The notes below the pieces were generated by a model, which worked only from the letters and a program-made list of their open reading frames with translations, was not told the DNA's origin and made no database searches. Below are positions 42,290 to 48,970 of a stretch of DNA of 64,000 nucleotides, one piece after another. Positions within the stretch are counted from its first letter, which is position 1. The number at the start of each line of letters is the position of its first letter. This stretch comes from CALHVR01 sp963528625 (GTDB lineage: Bacteria > Fusobacteriota > Fusobacteriia > Fusobacteriales > Leptotrichiaceae), in assembly GCA_963528625.1 (NCBI GenBank), contig CAURVQ010000003.1, positions 22,096 through 86,095 on the forward strand. Reading direction: 5' to 3'. A program made the position numbers and the translations under genes.

Positions 42290-42532
42290 TTATTTTATAC
42301 TTCTCTCTAATTCTTTAATAATTTCATCTAAATAAAATCTAGCTTTTTTATAATCTTCAAGCCCGTTCTTTTTCTCTGCTCTTATTACATATTTCAAAAC
42401 ATCTTTAACACCTGAAGCTACCACTCCATTTGATATTGTTCTTACAACTGCATATACCATTGGTAATGTGTTCATTTTAATTCCATTTATTTCTATTTCA
42501 TAATGTTTTGGATTGTTTACATTATCATTCAT
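42290..42532 (-). CDS. DUF3310 phage protein
   Basis: An 80-aa DUF3310 protein: NNPKHYEIE...GVKDVLKYVIRAEKKNGLEDYKKARFYLDE landmarks NPKHYEIE and DVLKYVIRAEKKNGLED. Common in phage nucleotide-metabolism clusters, often called a nucleotide kinase-like protein. SD AGAGGTGG. Confidence 0.82.
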   Translation of the reverse strand: MNDNVNNPKHYEIEINGIKMNTLPMVYAVVRTISNGVVASGVKDVLKYVIRAEKKNGLEDYKKARFYLDEIIKELERSIK

Positions 42533-42547
42533 TTTTCCACCTCTTTT

Positions 42548-42793
42548 TTAACTTGTCTCATATAATATTTTCTCATCTATTCCCTTTTTCTTTTTCCAAA
42601 GCCTCAATAACTCCTCCACACTATAGTTCTCAATCAAATTATTTAGCTTGTCATCGCTCGTTTCAATCATTACTTGACTAAAACTATGGACATCTTTTTT
42701 ATTAGCTCTTATAAATGAAATATACTCTTTTTCATCTACTGTCTTAAGCTCCAACTCGTTTATTTTTATACAATATAATTTAACTTTTTTCAC
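42548..42793 (-). CDS. Hypothetical early phage protein
   Basis: An 81-aa protein starting at GTG behind GGAGAAATTCAA. It overlaps the next upstream gene by 4 nt. Contains NYSVEELLRLWKKKKGID. No domain recognised. Confidence 0.6.
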   Translation of the reverse strand: MKKVKLYCIKINELELKTVDEKEYISFIRANKKDVHSFSQVMIETSDDKLNNLIENYSVEELLRLWKKKKGIDEKILYETS

Positions 42794-43032
42794 TTGAATT
42801 TCTCCAAATTTAATCTTTTTTGATTTCTTATTATAAAATATCCTTGACTATTTATATAAATTTCATTAATACTTGTTCGCTTAGTTTCTAAATCAAATAA
42901 TAAAATACTTGCTTTTGTTACTTTTCCATGCCTCTTACTTACTCTTTCAATTTCTTCTCTTTTTCCTATTTCATAAAAGATATATAAATTTTTATAATTT
43001 AAACATTTTTTTAAAAATTTTTTAAATTCCAT
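42790..43032 (-). CDS. Hypothetical early phage protein
   Basis: An 80-aa basic protein with KRTSINEIYINSQGYFIIRN. SD AAGAGG. First gene of its block; the 174-bp space upstream (43,033-43,206) holds the palindrome CACAACATATTGTG (43,065-43,078) but no gene. Confidence 0.6.
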   Translation of the reverse strand: MEFKKFLKKCLNYKNLYIFYEIGKREEIERVSKRHGKVTKASILLFDLETKRTSINEIYINSQGYFIIRNQKRLNLEKFK

Positions 43033-43206
43033 TTTTACCTCTTGTATATTTTTTTCTTGTTTTTCACAACATATTGTGATAGACTACCTTTGTTAGCATT
43101 CCATTTTATAGAGTGCTATTTAATTTAATAATAACTTTTTTATATATTTTAGTCTTACTTGCCGGTACTCTCTAAGATATATAAATTAGAAAGGAGGTAA
43201 AATACT

Positions 43207-43323
43207 ATGGCAAAAGCAAAATCTGGAAAAACTGGAAAACAAGTAAAAATTGTCTCAGTCAAAGGTTATACCAAAAGTGATGGTACAAAAGTGCCTGCTC
43301 ATAAGCGTTCTACTCCTAATTAA
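43207..43323 (+). CDS. Small basic protein with YTxxDGTxVPAHxRS motif
   Basis: A 38-aa protein on the strand opposite its neighbours: MAKAKSGKTGKQVKIVSVKG then YTKSDGTKVPAHKRSTPN. The motif recurs in many small phage and bacterial proteins of unknown role. SD GAAAGGAGG at 9 nt and its own terminator. It is transcribed against the leftward operon. Confidence 0.75.
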   Translation: MAKAKSGKTGKQVKIVSVKGYTKSDGTKVPAHKRSTPN

Positions 43324-43334
43324 TTTTGTTTTAT

Positions 43335-43358
43335 AGCACCTACTTTAGGTGCTTTTCT
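43335..43358 (+). terminator. Terminator of the 38-aa gene
   Basis: AGCACCTA/TAGGTGCT hairpin followed by TTTT on the plus strand; the minus-strand 56-aa gene ends inside it. Confidence 0.8.
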
Positions 43359-43510
43359 AAATTGTCAAGCAATGCTAAATACTCCTCTTTTATCCCTTCC
43401 AAATGTTCGACATATTGTTTTAATTCATAAAAACTTAAATTTTCTATACCCATCCTATTTAGAGAGCCTTTATATAATTTTTCTCTTATTTCATCTACTC
43501 TATTTTTCAT
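43340..43510 (-). CDS. Small helical early phage protein
   Basis: A 56-aa ORF with MKNRVDEIREKLYKGSLNRM then coiled EYLALLDNLEKHLK. SD AGGATG-type upstream is weak. Convergent with the 38-aa gene and ending in its terminator. No domain recognised. Confidence 0.55.
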   Translation of the reverse strand: MKNRVDEIREKLYKGSLNRMGIENLSFYELKQYVEHLEGIKEEYLALLDNLEKHLK

Positions 43511-43650
43511 CCTATTTCCTCTCTTTTACTTTCAACATTTTTTCCATTTTTTCTATTTTTCTCTCATTAAATTCAACTTCACTATTTTCAAGATAATAAT
43601 GATTTTCTTAATTTATATTAGAATTTTTGATATTTCCTACAGTTACTTCA

Positions 43651-43826
43651 TTACTCGCTTTTTTTCTTCTTTTCATTATTTATTTGAGTAATAGTTACAG
43701 TACTATTCTTTATTTTACCGGTACAAACATTATTTTTTTGAGTAATAGTTACAGTACTATTCTTTATTTTACCGGTACAAACATTATTTTTTTACTGCTT
43801 AAAATCTTTTTCAAAATCTCTTTCAT
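43651..43826 (-). CDS. Small phage ORF with 54-bp tandem duplication and A-tract frameshift
   Basis: ATG 43826 follows the upstream TAG without a gap and has SD AGGAGG. The initial frame ends after 20 codons. A -1 shift on an A7 tract (43,787-43,793) joins it to a frame encoding two copies of an 18-residue unit (NNVCTGKIKNSTVTITQ) and a Lys-rich end. The repeat frame has no start of its own. Real gene with frameshift, slippage product, or decayed gene. The stretch 43,511-43,650 has no supported gene. Confidence 0.4.
43684..43791. repeat. Perfect 54-bp tandem duplication
   Basis: Two identical 54-bp units, 43,684-43,737 and 43,738-43,791, with a T7 tract near each junction. The length is a multiple of three. 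Confidence 0.95.
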
Positions 43827-44462
43827 CTATCCTCCTAATAGCATTTTCTTTTTTAAGTTTTCCACATTACTTATCAACACTCCTACTTTTGGACTCGACT
43901 TATAATTCAATGCTATAAAATCTAATCCCATTGGATTTACTCCAATACTCTCATAAGTAATCATTATCGGATTTTCTTGTCCAAATAACTTGTTAGTTCC
44001 AATATAATATTCCGATGTGTTATATGGATTTTTCATAAATTCTTTATAGACTCCATCAAATTGAAAATCTAAAAACTTTTCAAATTCTGTTTCATTCATA
44101 TTCAACAATCTAAGCCAACCGACATAATCAATTACAGCGTGAACTCCTCTGTCTTGAAAGTTAATCATTCCAGTTCTTCCATATTTTATTATCCCTGCCT
44201 TTAACATTCTTTTGGCTGATATTATTAAATTATTAATATTTCCAGTTCCTTTAGCTGTTTCAATTATTTCTTGAACACCAGGAATAAAATCTCTTTTTTC
44301 ATTTCTAACTATTTTTTTTATTGCAAAAATAAACTCGTTCCCTGTTAGAGTATCTTTCAAATCTTCAAAATAAGCATAAGATACTGATTTTAAATTTTTA
44401 GTATTTGGAAAATGTCCAATTAAATAATTAAATCCTGTATTAAATTCTTCTAAGCTCATCAT
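43827..44462 (-). CDS. Helicase-loader-like replication protein (DUF6475-like)
   Basis: A 211-aa protein directly downstream of the replisome organiser. The N-terminal part (EEFNTGFNYLIGHFPNTKN, IVRNEKRDFIPGVQEIIE) resembles phage DnaB-loader or DUF6475 proteins. It has no Walker motif. Role in loading the host helicase is inferred from gene order. Confidence 0.65.
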   Translation of the reverse strand: MMSLEEFNTGFNYLIGHFPNTKNLKSVSYAYFEDLKDTLTGNEFIFAIKKIVRNEKRDFIPGVQEIIETAKGTGNINNLIISAKRMLKAGIIKYGRTGMINFQDRGVHAVIDYVGWLRLLNMNETEFEKFLDFQFDGVYKEFMKNPYNTSEYYIGTNKLFGQENPIMITYESIGVNPMGLDFIALNYKSSPKVGVLISNVENLKKKMLLGG

Positions 44463-44465
44463 TTA

Positions 44466-45242
44466 TTAACTGTCTCCTATTCCGTAAAATTTTTTTAACC
44501 CCTCTTCTGTTACTTCAAATCCAGAGTCATTTTTATTTGAATATTTATTTTTTGATTTGACGCCACTTTCTGTCCTTTGTGGGTAAAGTTGTGGATAATT
44601 ACCCATAATTGAATAATCTAAAATATCTATAGCTTTTTGTATATTCCCATTGGAATGTTCGTGTAGTTTTTGAGCAAATATATCAACCTGTATTTGACTT
44701 AAGCCTTTTTGTGCTATTCTTCGTTGTTCTAAAAAATACTCAAATTTCTCTCGGACTTTTTCATCTTGGAATATATATATATTATTAAATTTATTATTAT
44801 TATAAATATTTATATTATTATATGTCGGATTTTTTTCCGAGTTTTTTACCTCTTTTTCGGATTTTTTTCCGAATTTACTCGGATTTTTTTCCGAGTTTTT
44901 ATCAATATTCGGATTTTTTTCCGAATTTTCTTCAAATTTATTCCAACTTTTACCTTTTTCTGTTATTCTTACTAAATCCATTTTTTCTTTTTTTACATAT
45001 TCAATTAAACCTTTATCAACCAATTTTTTAAAATTTCTATACACTGTATCTTCTTTTTCAAAAAACATTGGTAATTCTTTTGTTATTAATTTTCGTGATA
45101 CAAAATAATAAGCTTTTTCATCTTTTATAATTTCTTTTGCCCAAGAACTTGCATCATAAAGTAGTGAAAACAAAATACTTTCCGAAGCATTAAGCTCCCA
45201 TTCCGTACACTTTACATTATTTAAAGTTATTGAAAAACGCAT
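44466..45242 (-). CDS. Phage replisome organiser with internal origin iterons
   Basis: A 258-aa replication initiator. The N-terminal winged helix (residues 20-95: TLNNVKCTEWELNASESILF, YRNFKKLVDKGLIEYVKK) is followed by a low-complexity linker with repeated NSEKNP units and a C-terminal partner-binding region. The NSEKNP units are encoded by palindromic DNA iterons, a lambda-O-like arrangement. ATG 45242 has SD AAGGAG at 8-9 nt. Confidence 0.85.
   Translation of the reverse strand: MRFSITLNNVKCTEWELNASESILFSLLYDASSWAKEIIKDEKAYYFVSRKLITKELPMFFEKEDTVYRNFKKLVDKGLIEYVKKEKMDLVRITEKGKSWNKFEENSEKNPNIDKNSEKNPSKFGKKSEKEVKNSEKNPTYNNINIYNNNKFNNIYIFQDEKVREKFEYFLEQRRIAQKGLSQIQVDIFAQKLHEHSNGNIQKAIDILDYSIMGNYPQLYPQRTESGVKSKNKYSNKNDSGFEVTEEGLKKFYGIGDS
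44770..44924. other. Probable phage replication origin
   Basis: Four copies of TCGGATTTTTTTCCGA start at 44,825, 44,857, 44,879 and 44,909. Directly beside them is a nearly pure A/T tract (44,770-44,822), suited to unwinding. All lie inside the replisome organiser gene, as in lambda-type phages. Confidence 0.8.
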
Positions 45243-45246
45243 AGAA

Positions 45247-45633
45247 TCAACTCTCCTTAATTTTATTTTTAACAATATTTAAAATTTCTATTTTTTCTTT
45301 TAAATTTTGTTCAATATTTTCTAAATTTTTTAAAGTTTTATTTTTATTCGAGACATTATTTTTCACTTCATACTCATAAAGTTTTATAAAAAATCCTGGT
45401 CTTTTAAAAAAAGATACTAACGGGAAATTTGTTGTATTATATGTATATTTTTGTGAATTACAACTTCTACAAACTAGAGATAGATTCTCTCTTTTATTTG
45501 TTCCACCTACACTTTTTGCTTTTATATGCTCTATACATAACTCAGCTTTTTCAAACTCTTTGTTACATATTTGGCATTTATAACCTAATTCATTTATTAA
45601 TTTTTCTTTTATTTTTTTATTTATCTTTGGCAT
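45247..45633 (-). CDS. HNH endonuclease
   Basis: A 128-aa HNH nuclease: CQICNKEFEKAELCIEHIKAKS and NLSLVCRSCNSQK carry the Cys pairs and His. SD AAGGAG. It directly precedes the replisome organiser. Not in the usual terS-flanking position; probably a free-standing or homing-type nuclease. Confidence 0.85.
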   Translation of the reverse strand: MPKINKKIKEKLINELGYKCQICNKEFEKAELCIEHIKAKSVGGTNKRENLSLVCRSCNSQKYTYNTTNFPLVSFFKRPGFFIKLYEYEVKNNVSNKNKTLKNLENIEQNLKEKIEILNIVKNKIKES

Positions 45634-45642
45634 TCCTACTCC

Positions 45643-45671
45643 TTTACTTTATTTATAAAAAATGCTATAAT
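45643..45671 (+). promoter_or_regulatory. Promoter of a very short plus-strand RNA
   Basis: TTTACT (45643-45648), 17-nt spacer and TATAAT (45666-45671), divergent from the HNH gene. Confidence 0.6.
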
Positions 45672-45677
45672 TACATC

Positions 45678-45720
45678 AACTTAATTTTGATGAATGCACC
45701 TCTCGTAGGTGCTTTTTTTA
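45678..45720 (+). ncRNA. Candidate short RNA, about 42 nt
   Basis: From the predicted start the only content is hairpin GCACCT-CTCGT-AGGTGC (45,696-45,712) and a T run. No start codon with SD. The 3' end overlaps the stop codon of the minus-strand RHH gene. Its hairpin resembles the terminator of the 38-aa gene. Confidence 0.4.
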
Positions 45721-45846
45721 TTTTTCTAATTTCTCCCATAAAATTGTTGTAATGTAACTATTTAACGAGAGTCCTTTTTCTTTTGATTTTTCCTGTAATT
45801 TCTCTTTTAATTCCTTAGGTATTTTTAATAATATTTGTTTTTTCAT
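45718..45846 (-). CDS. Small Arc/MetJ-like RHH protein
   Basis: A 42-aa ribbon-helix-helix protein: MKKQILLKIPKELKEKLQEK then GLSLNSYITTILWEKLEK. SD GGAGAG. Arc-type repressors of this size are common in phages. Located among divergent promoters, so a local regulator is likely. Confidence 0.75.
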   Translation of the reverse strand: MKKQILLKIPKELKEKLQEKSKEKGLSLNSYITTILWEKLEK

Positions 45847-45855
45847 TCTCTCTCC

Positions 45856-45884
45856 TATTGTTTTTGTATATCCTTTTTGATATA
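45856..45884 (+). promoter_or_regulatory. Promoter of the 173-aa plus-strand gene
   Basis: TTGTTT (45856-45861), 17-nt spacer, TATAAT (45879-45884). Confidence 0.65.
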
Positions 45885-45918
45885 ATTAAGATATATATTT
45901 GAAAGGATGGTGATTGTT

Positions 45919-46437
45919 TTGAAATTATACGAATCTTTGACTTTAGTTATTACATTTTTGATAGGAGTAGCAACCATTGTTTCAGTTTGTATAAACAACT
46001 TAATAACTCTTAAAAACCAACAAAATTTATTTTACAGACAGGAGCGTATTAAATTAATTGAAACTAAAATTGCTAAACTTTATGCTCCCTTTTTACAGGA
46101 ATATTATTTATTAAAAGCATATGAGCTACCTATAGACAGGGTTAATTGTGGAGAATTATTCCCTTATTTTGATACTTATAAATCTGTAGCTACTATTCTT
46201 GGAAATAATATCCAGTATTTATCTGTTAATGTTTTAAAATTTTATCCTAGATTTTATTCATTAATAAACATTTCTAATACAGCTTACAACTTAGAAAATA
46301 TCAACGATTTATCTCAAATTAACAGTGATGAAGATTTATCGCAACATTTTTCTGAAATTGTAGAGCTATATACTAAAATCTCGGAGTTATTAGTGGCAGA
46401 ATTTGAATTGTATGCATCGGAACTTGAGAACAACTAG
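45919..46437 (+). CDS. Membrane-anchored moron protein, unknown
   Basis: A 172-aa protein with one N-terminal membrane helix (LVITFLIGVATIVSVCINNL) and a soluble helical domain. I favour TTG 45919, 8 nt from AAGGATGG; the ATG at 45907 overlaps the SD. Own promoter and terminator, opposite to the surrounding early operon: a lysogeny-expressed moron. Function unknown. Confidence 0.65.
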   Translation: MKLYESLTLVITFLIGVATIVSVCINNLITLKNQQNLFYRQERIKLIETKIAKLYAPFLQEYYLLKAYELPIDRVNCGELFPYFDTYKSVATILGNNIQYLSVNVLKFYPRFYSLINISNTAYNLENINDLSQINSDEDLSQHFSEIVELYTKISELLVAEFELYASELENN

Positions 46438-46639
46438 AATCTCCATTAATTCCGGTATAAGTAATACCTATTAGTACTATAAATATTGTAGATGCGAGTA
46501 ATAACTGCATAAATAACTCCAATCTCTCCTCAGGGAGAGTTTTTTTATTAAACATAAGTATCAAATACTTTATTAAATAAACAATTGCTATTCCATACAA
46601 TATAACTCTAATAATTTCCATTGTTTTCATTTTCTCCAT
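46373..46639 (-). CDS. Small two-TM membrane protein
   Basis: An 88-aa protein with two hydrophobic helices (about 8-28 and 42-64) around NKKTLPEERLELF. SD TAGGAG. Its 3' end overlaps the plus-strand gene by 65 nt and its middle contains that gene's terminator, so it might be a chance frame. Hydrophobic pattern and SD favour a real gene. Confidence 0.5.
   Translation of the reverse strand: MEKMKTMEIIRVILYGIAIVYLIKYLILMFNKKTLPEERLELFMQLLLASTIFIVLIGITYTGINGDSSCSQVPMHTIQILPLITPRF
46523..46547 (+). terminator. Terminator of the plus-strand moron
   Basis: CTCTCC/GGAGAG hairpin followed by eight T residues. Confidence 0.85.
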
Positions 46640-46820
46640 CTCCTATTTTTAAAAATTAACTGGCACTTTGTAAAAAATATCTATATAAATTTAAGGAAAG
46701 ACAGAATTAATTGAAAAATCATCAATTGTTTGTTGTGCCAGCAAGTTTTTTAACGAGGTGACTTCTCCTCAGCTTTTTGTGTTATAATATACCTATCTAA
46801 ATGAAAGGAGGTACATTGCT

Positions 46821-47060
46821 ATGACTAATATTTACGCCTGTCTTTTAGGTAATTGGGTTAATTTAAGTGATGACCCAAATTGTGTAATGGGAATTTACCA
46901 AAAAGACCCTAATACTTGGTGGGAAGAAAATGCCGAAATATGGAGTCCATCAACTAAAGAGACTGAACACACTATGTATCAACAAGACTACATCAATGTA
47001 CATTTTCAAGGTAAAAATTACCGAATCCACCCTATGTTTATTCAAATTGTTACTGAATAA
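46821..47060 (+). CDS. Small acidic plus-strand protein, unknown
   Basis: A 79-aa Trp-rich protein starting MTNIYACLLGNWVNLSDDPN and containing NTWWEENAEIWSPSTKE. SD GAAAGGAGG; an extended -10 (TGTTATAAT, 46,780-46,788) lies upstream. Transcribed against the leftward operon. No domain recognised. The space 46,640-46,820 holds a TGGCAC/GTGCCA inverted repeat only. Confidence 0.65.
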   Translation: MTNIYACLLGNWVNLSDDPNCVMGIYQKDPNTWWEENAEIWSPSTKETEHTMYQQDYINVHFQGKNYRIHPMFIQIVTE

Positions 47061-47235
47061 AATATTGTTTTAATATTTGTTCTAGTAATTCCTCGTCATA
47101 GATTGTTTTATCTTTGGCGAGTTTTTCTTTTTGTATTTCGTAATATTTATTAACTATTTCTTTTACTTTTTTCCACTCTTCATAATTTAATTTTTTTAAT
47201 TCATCTATACTTTGTTTTATTTTTTCTTTATCCAA
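47050..47235 (-). CDS. Small helical protein
   Basis: A 61-aa charged helical protein starting at TTG (SD GTGAGG). Contains ELKKLNYEEWKKVKEIVNKY. Convergent, overlapping the 79-aa gene by 11 nt. Unknown function. Confidence 0.5.
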   Translation of the reverse strand: MDKEKIKQSIDELKKLNYEEWKKVKEIVNKYYEIQKEKLAKDKTIYDEELLEQILKQYFIQ

Positions 47236-47422
47236 TTTCTTTGCCTCACTTTTTCAATTTACTAAATAACCAAATTATAGTTATAAACGGTGTAATAAAT
47301 AACATTACAATGCTTATTAACAACTCTTTAAAAAACTATTTCATCATACCCCCCCTTTTTTTATCCCATCTTATGATATAATTTAAGTGCCAACAAAAAA
47401 AATAATAGAAATGATGTGATAA

Positions 47423-47803
47423 ATTAATCGTTTAAATAAAGTTTTTTTTCTTGATATTCTTCTACAATTAGAAGAATTTGATAATTTTTCTATTCGATTT
47501 AATGATGAAAATTCTTTAAATGAATTAATTTATCTTAAAAAATATTCTTTAAAAGAGGTTCTTTATCATATAAATCAATGTAAATATATGAATTTCATAT
47601 CTTACGAAGAAAATATAAAATTTATTACAATTAATGATTTATTTCCAGAAGGTCATGCTTTTTTAGCTGATATGCGACACGATACCGTATGGAATAACAC
47701 AAAATCTATTGCTAAAAGTTTAGGTGTTAATTCATTAAGAGCTTTAAAAGATATATCAGTCTTTGTTATTTCCGAAATCATAAAATCTAAAATTATCAAA
47801 TAA
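47423..47803 (+). CDS. DUF2513-like protein with apparent ATT start
   Basis: The frame from 47,423 encodes 126 residues: an N-terminal wHTH-like part (NRLNKVFFLDILLQLEE) and a C-terminal part with PEGHAFLADMRHDTVWNNTK, which together match full-length DUF2513 proteins. No ATG, GTG or TTG is available at the N-terminus; the first codon after the in-frame stop is ATT. The first ATG (47,588) would remove the N-terminal half. A promoter-like TATAAT lies near 47,374. Confidence 0.6.
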   Translation: MNRLNKVFFLDILLQLEEFDNFSIRFNDENSLNELIYLKKYSLKEVLYHINQCKYMNFISYEENIKFITINDLFPEGHAFLADMRHDTVWNNTKSIAKSLGVNSLRALKDISVFVISEIIKSKIIK

Positions 47804-47962
47804 ATCTCTTAGTTCAAGAGCTAGTAAATTAGTGAAAAAGTCTATTTCATTTTTATTTATATCTAGCTCTTTTTCTGTTATCATAAATGCCACTATTTCT
47901 TTTACCATTTTACATATTTCTAAATGTCTTTCTGCTGGTGTAGGCAATCGTTTTATTTTCAA
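47756..47962 (-). CDS. Hypothetical early protein
   Basis: About 68 aa from TTG 47962, following the purine-rich GGGGGAGAGTGTG; the frame is open back to 48,037 and the true start is uncertain. Contains LPTPAERHLEICKMVKEIVAFM. Convergent, overlapping the DUF2513 gene by 48 nt. Likely second gene of the operon from the promoter at 48,292-48,320. Confidence 0.5.
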   Translation of the reverse strand: MKIKRLPTPAERHLEICKMVKEIVAFMITEKELDINKNEIDFFTNLLALELRDLFDNFRFYDFGNNKD

Positions 47963-48003
47963 ACACACTCTCCCCCACCCCCTCTCTCTCCTAAATTCAA
48001 AAA

Positions 48004-48231
48004 CTACTCCTCTTCTTTCTCTATAGGTCTTATACAAAGTTCATATCCTAAGTCATTTAGAATTGACTCTGTTTTGTTTACTTGAGAATCTCTATGCCCA
48101 TTAGTAACTCTATTAACTTTAATCATAAAATTTTCACGACCTCTAGATGTTGCTTCACAAAACGCTGTTTTTGTTCTATATTTTTGGAACACCAATTCTT
48201 CTATTTTTTCATAAATTTCTTTTGCTTTCAT
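48004..48231 (-). CDS. Small HTH-like early regulator
   Basis: A 75-aa protein with YRTKTAFCEATSRGRENFMI and VTNGHRDSQVNKTESILNDL, a helix-turn-helix-like arrangement as in small phage regulators. SD AAGGAAAA. First gene leftward of the CI-controlled promoter, so a Cro-like or early regulator is plausible. Confidence 0.6.
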   Translation of the reverse strand: MKAKEIYEKIEELVFQKYRTKTAFCEATSRGRENFMIKVNRVTNGHRDSQVNKTESILNDLGYELCIRPIEKEEE

Positions 48232-48291
48232 TTTTCCTTCCTTTTAATCTTTTTTTGTTTAAAATTTGTTTAAAAAAGATTTATCGTTTTT

Positions 48292-48320
48292 ATTTTAATC
48301 TTTTTTGTTTAAAAAGTCAA
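48292..48320 (-). promoter_or_regulatory. Leftward early promoter (PL-like) with CI operator
   Basis: Minus-strand TTGACT (48315-48320), 17-nt spacer, TAAAAT (48292-48297). The first 17 nt, TTGACTTTTTAAACAAA, are identical to the rightward promoter at 50,524. More TTTAAACAAA half-sites lie downstream (48,250-48,280). Confidence 0.8.
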
Positions 48321-48368
48321 CAAAATTTTTTGTTTTTTTAAAATTTTTATAAAAAACAGTCATTTTTC

Positions 48369-48397
48369 TTGACTTTTCATAAAAAATATAGTAATAT
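48369..48397 (+). promoter_or_regulatory. Promoter of the type-III-like TA RNA
   Basis: TTGACT (48369-48374), 17-nt spacer, TAATAT (48392-48397). Confidence 0.75.
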
Positions 48398-48403
48398 ATT
48401 TAT

Positions 48404-48506
48404 GTCAAAAGCCTTATTCGTTAAGGATGTGACACCTAGGAGAACAGAGCCTTATTCGTTAAGGACTACAGTAGGCGTATCATTTATGTGATATGCTTAA
48501 TTTTTT
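48404..48506 (+). ncRNA. Tandem-repeat RNA with terminator (type III antitoxin candidate)
   Basis: Two exact copies of AGCCTTATTCGTTAAGGA (48,410-48,427 and 48,448-48,465) with a 38-nt period. Each can form hairpin CCTTA-TTCGT-TAAGG. A terminator hairpin GCGTATCA/TGATATGC with TTAATTTTTT follows (48,475-48,506), then the toxin SD. Promoter, short repeat RNA, leaky terminator and toxin is the type III TA layout. Confidence 0.7.
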
Positions 48507-48518
48507 AAGGAGAAAAAT

Positions 48519-48872
48519 ATGAAATATGAAGTCTTAGGAATTTATTTAGTAAATTTCCCAAATAATAATGGACGTGAATTATTCGGAAAGCACTATGGAT
48601 TAGTTTTATCTAAAATGTCTGATAAAGATAAAACATTATTAGTCGCACCTATAACAAGTAAGAAAAAAGGTAAAAAATATAAAGGTGGATTTACTATCGA
48701 ACTAAATAAATATCAACAAAATCCTCGCTATGAAAAAGCATTTATAAAAATACGAAAAATAAGAGAAATTGATATCAAAAGAATATATGGAACAAAAAAA
48801 TATAGTTTAGACAATGTAGATTTATTAAAATTAAATAAAGCAATGTCAGATGTATTTAAATTTTTAAAATAA
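48519..48872 (+). CDS. MazF/PemK/ToxN-fold endoribonuclease toxin
   Basis: A 117-aa protein of the PemK-like/type III toxin fold: EVLGIYLVNFPNNNGRELFG, KHYGLVLSKMSDKDKTLLVAPIT and YEKAFIKIRKIREIDIKRIYG. SD AAGGAG. No protein antitoxin is adjacent; instead a two-repeat RNA with terminator lies upstream, pointing to a ToxIN/CptIN-like system. It sits between the leftward promoter and the CI repressor, a classic lysogenic-expression slot. Confidence 0.78.
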   Translation: MKYEVLGIYLVNFPNNNGRELFGKHYGLVLSKMSDKDKTLLVAPITSKKKGKKYKGGFTIELNKYQQNPRYEKAFIKIRKIREIDIKRIYGTKKYSLDNVDLLKLNKAMSDVFKFLK

Positions 48873-48879
48873 TTCAAAT

Positions 48880-48901
48880 ATAGCCAAAAGGCTATTTTTT
48901 T
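48880..48901 (+). terminator. Toxin gene terminator
   Basis: TAGCC-AAAA-GGCTA followed by seven T residues. Confidence 0.85.
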
Positions 48902-48911
48902 ATACAATAAA

Positions 48912-48943
48912 ATAGCAGTTATTTTATTTTGACTGCTATTTTA
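48912..48943 (-). terminator. Terminator of the excalibur-domain gene
   Basis: ATAGCAGT (48912-48919) and ACTGCTAT (48932-48939) form an 8-bp stem flanked by A and T runs on both sides, so possibly bidirectional. Confidence 0.7.
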
Positions 48944-48970
48944 ATATTATTTTATAATTAAAATTATCTT

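Noticed and set aside
43511..43650. Open frame encoding an EKMEKMLKVKERK-type peptide
   Set aside because: No start codon with SD; could be decayed coding sequence.
47246..47323. 25-aa hydrophobic ORF from TTG upstream of the 61-aa gene
   Set aside because: An in-frame TAG separates it from the nearest ATG, and the TTG has only a weak AAAGAG site; too little to annotate.
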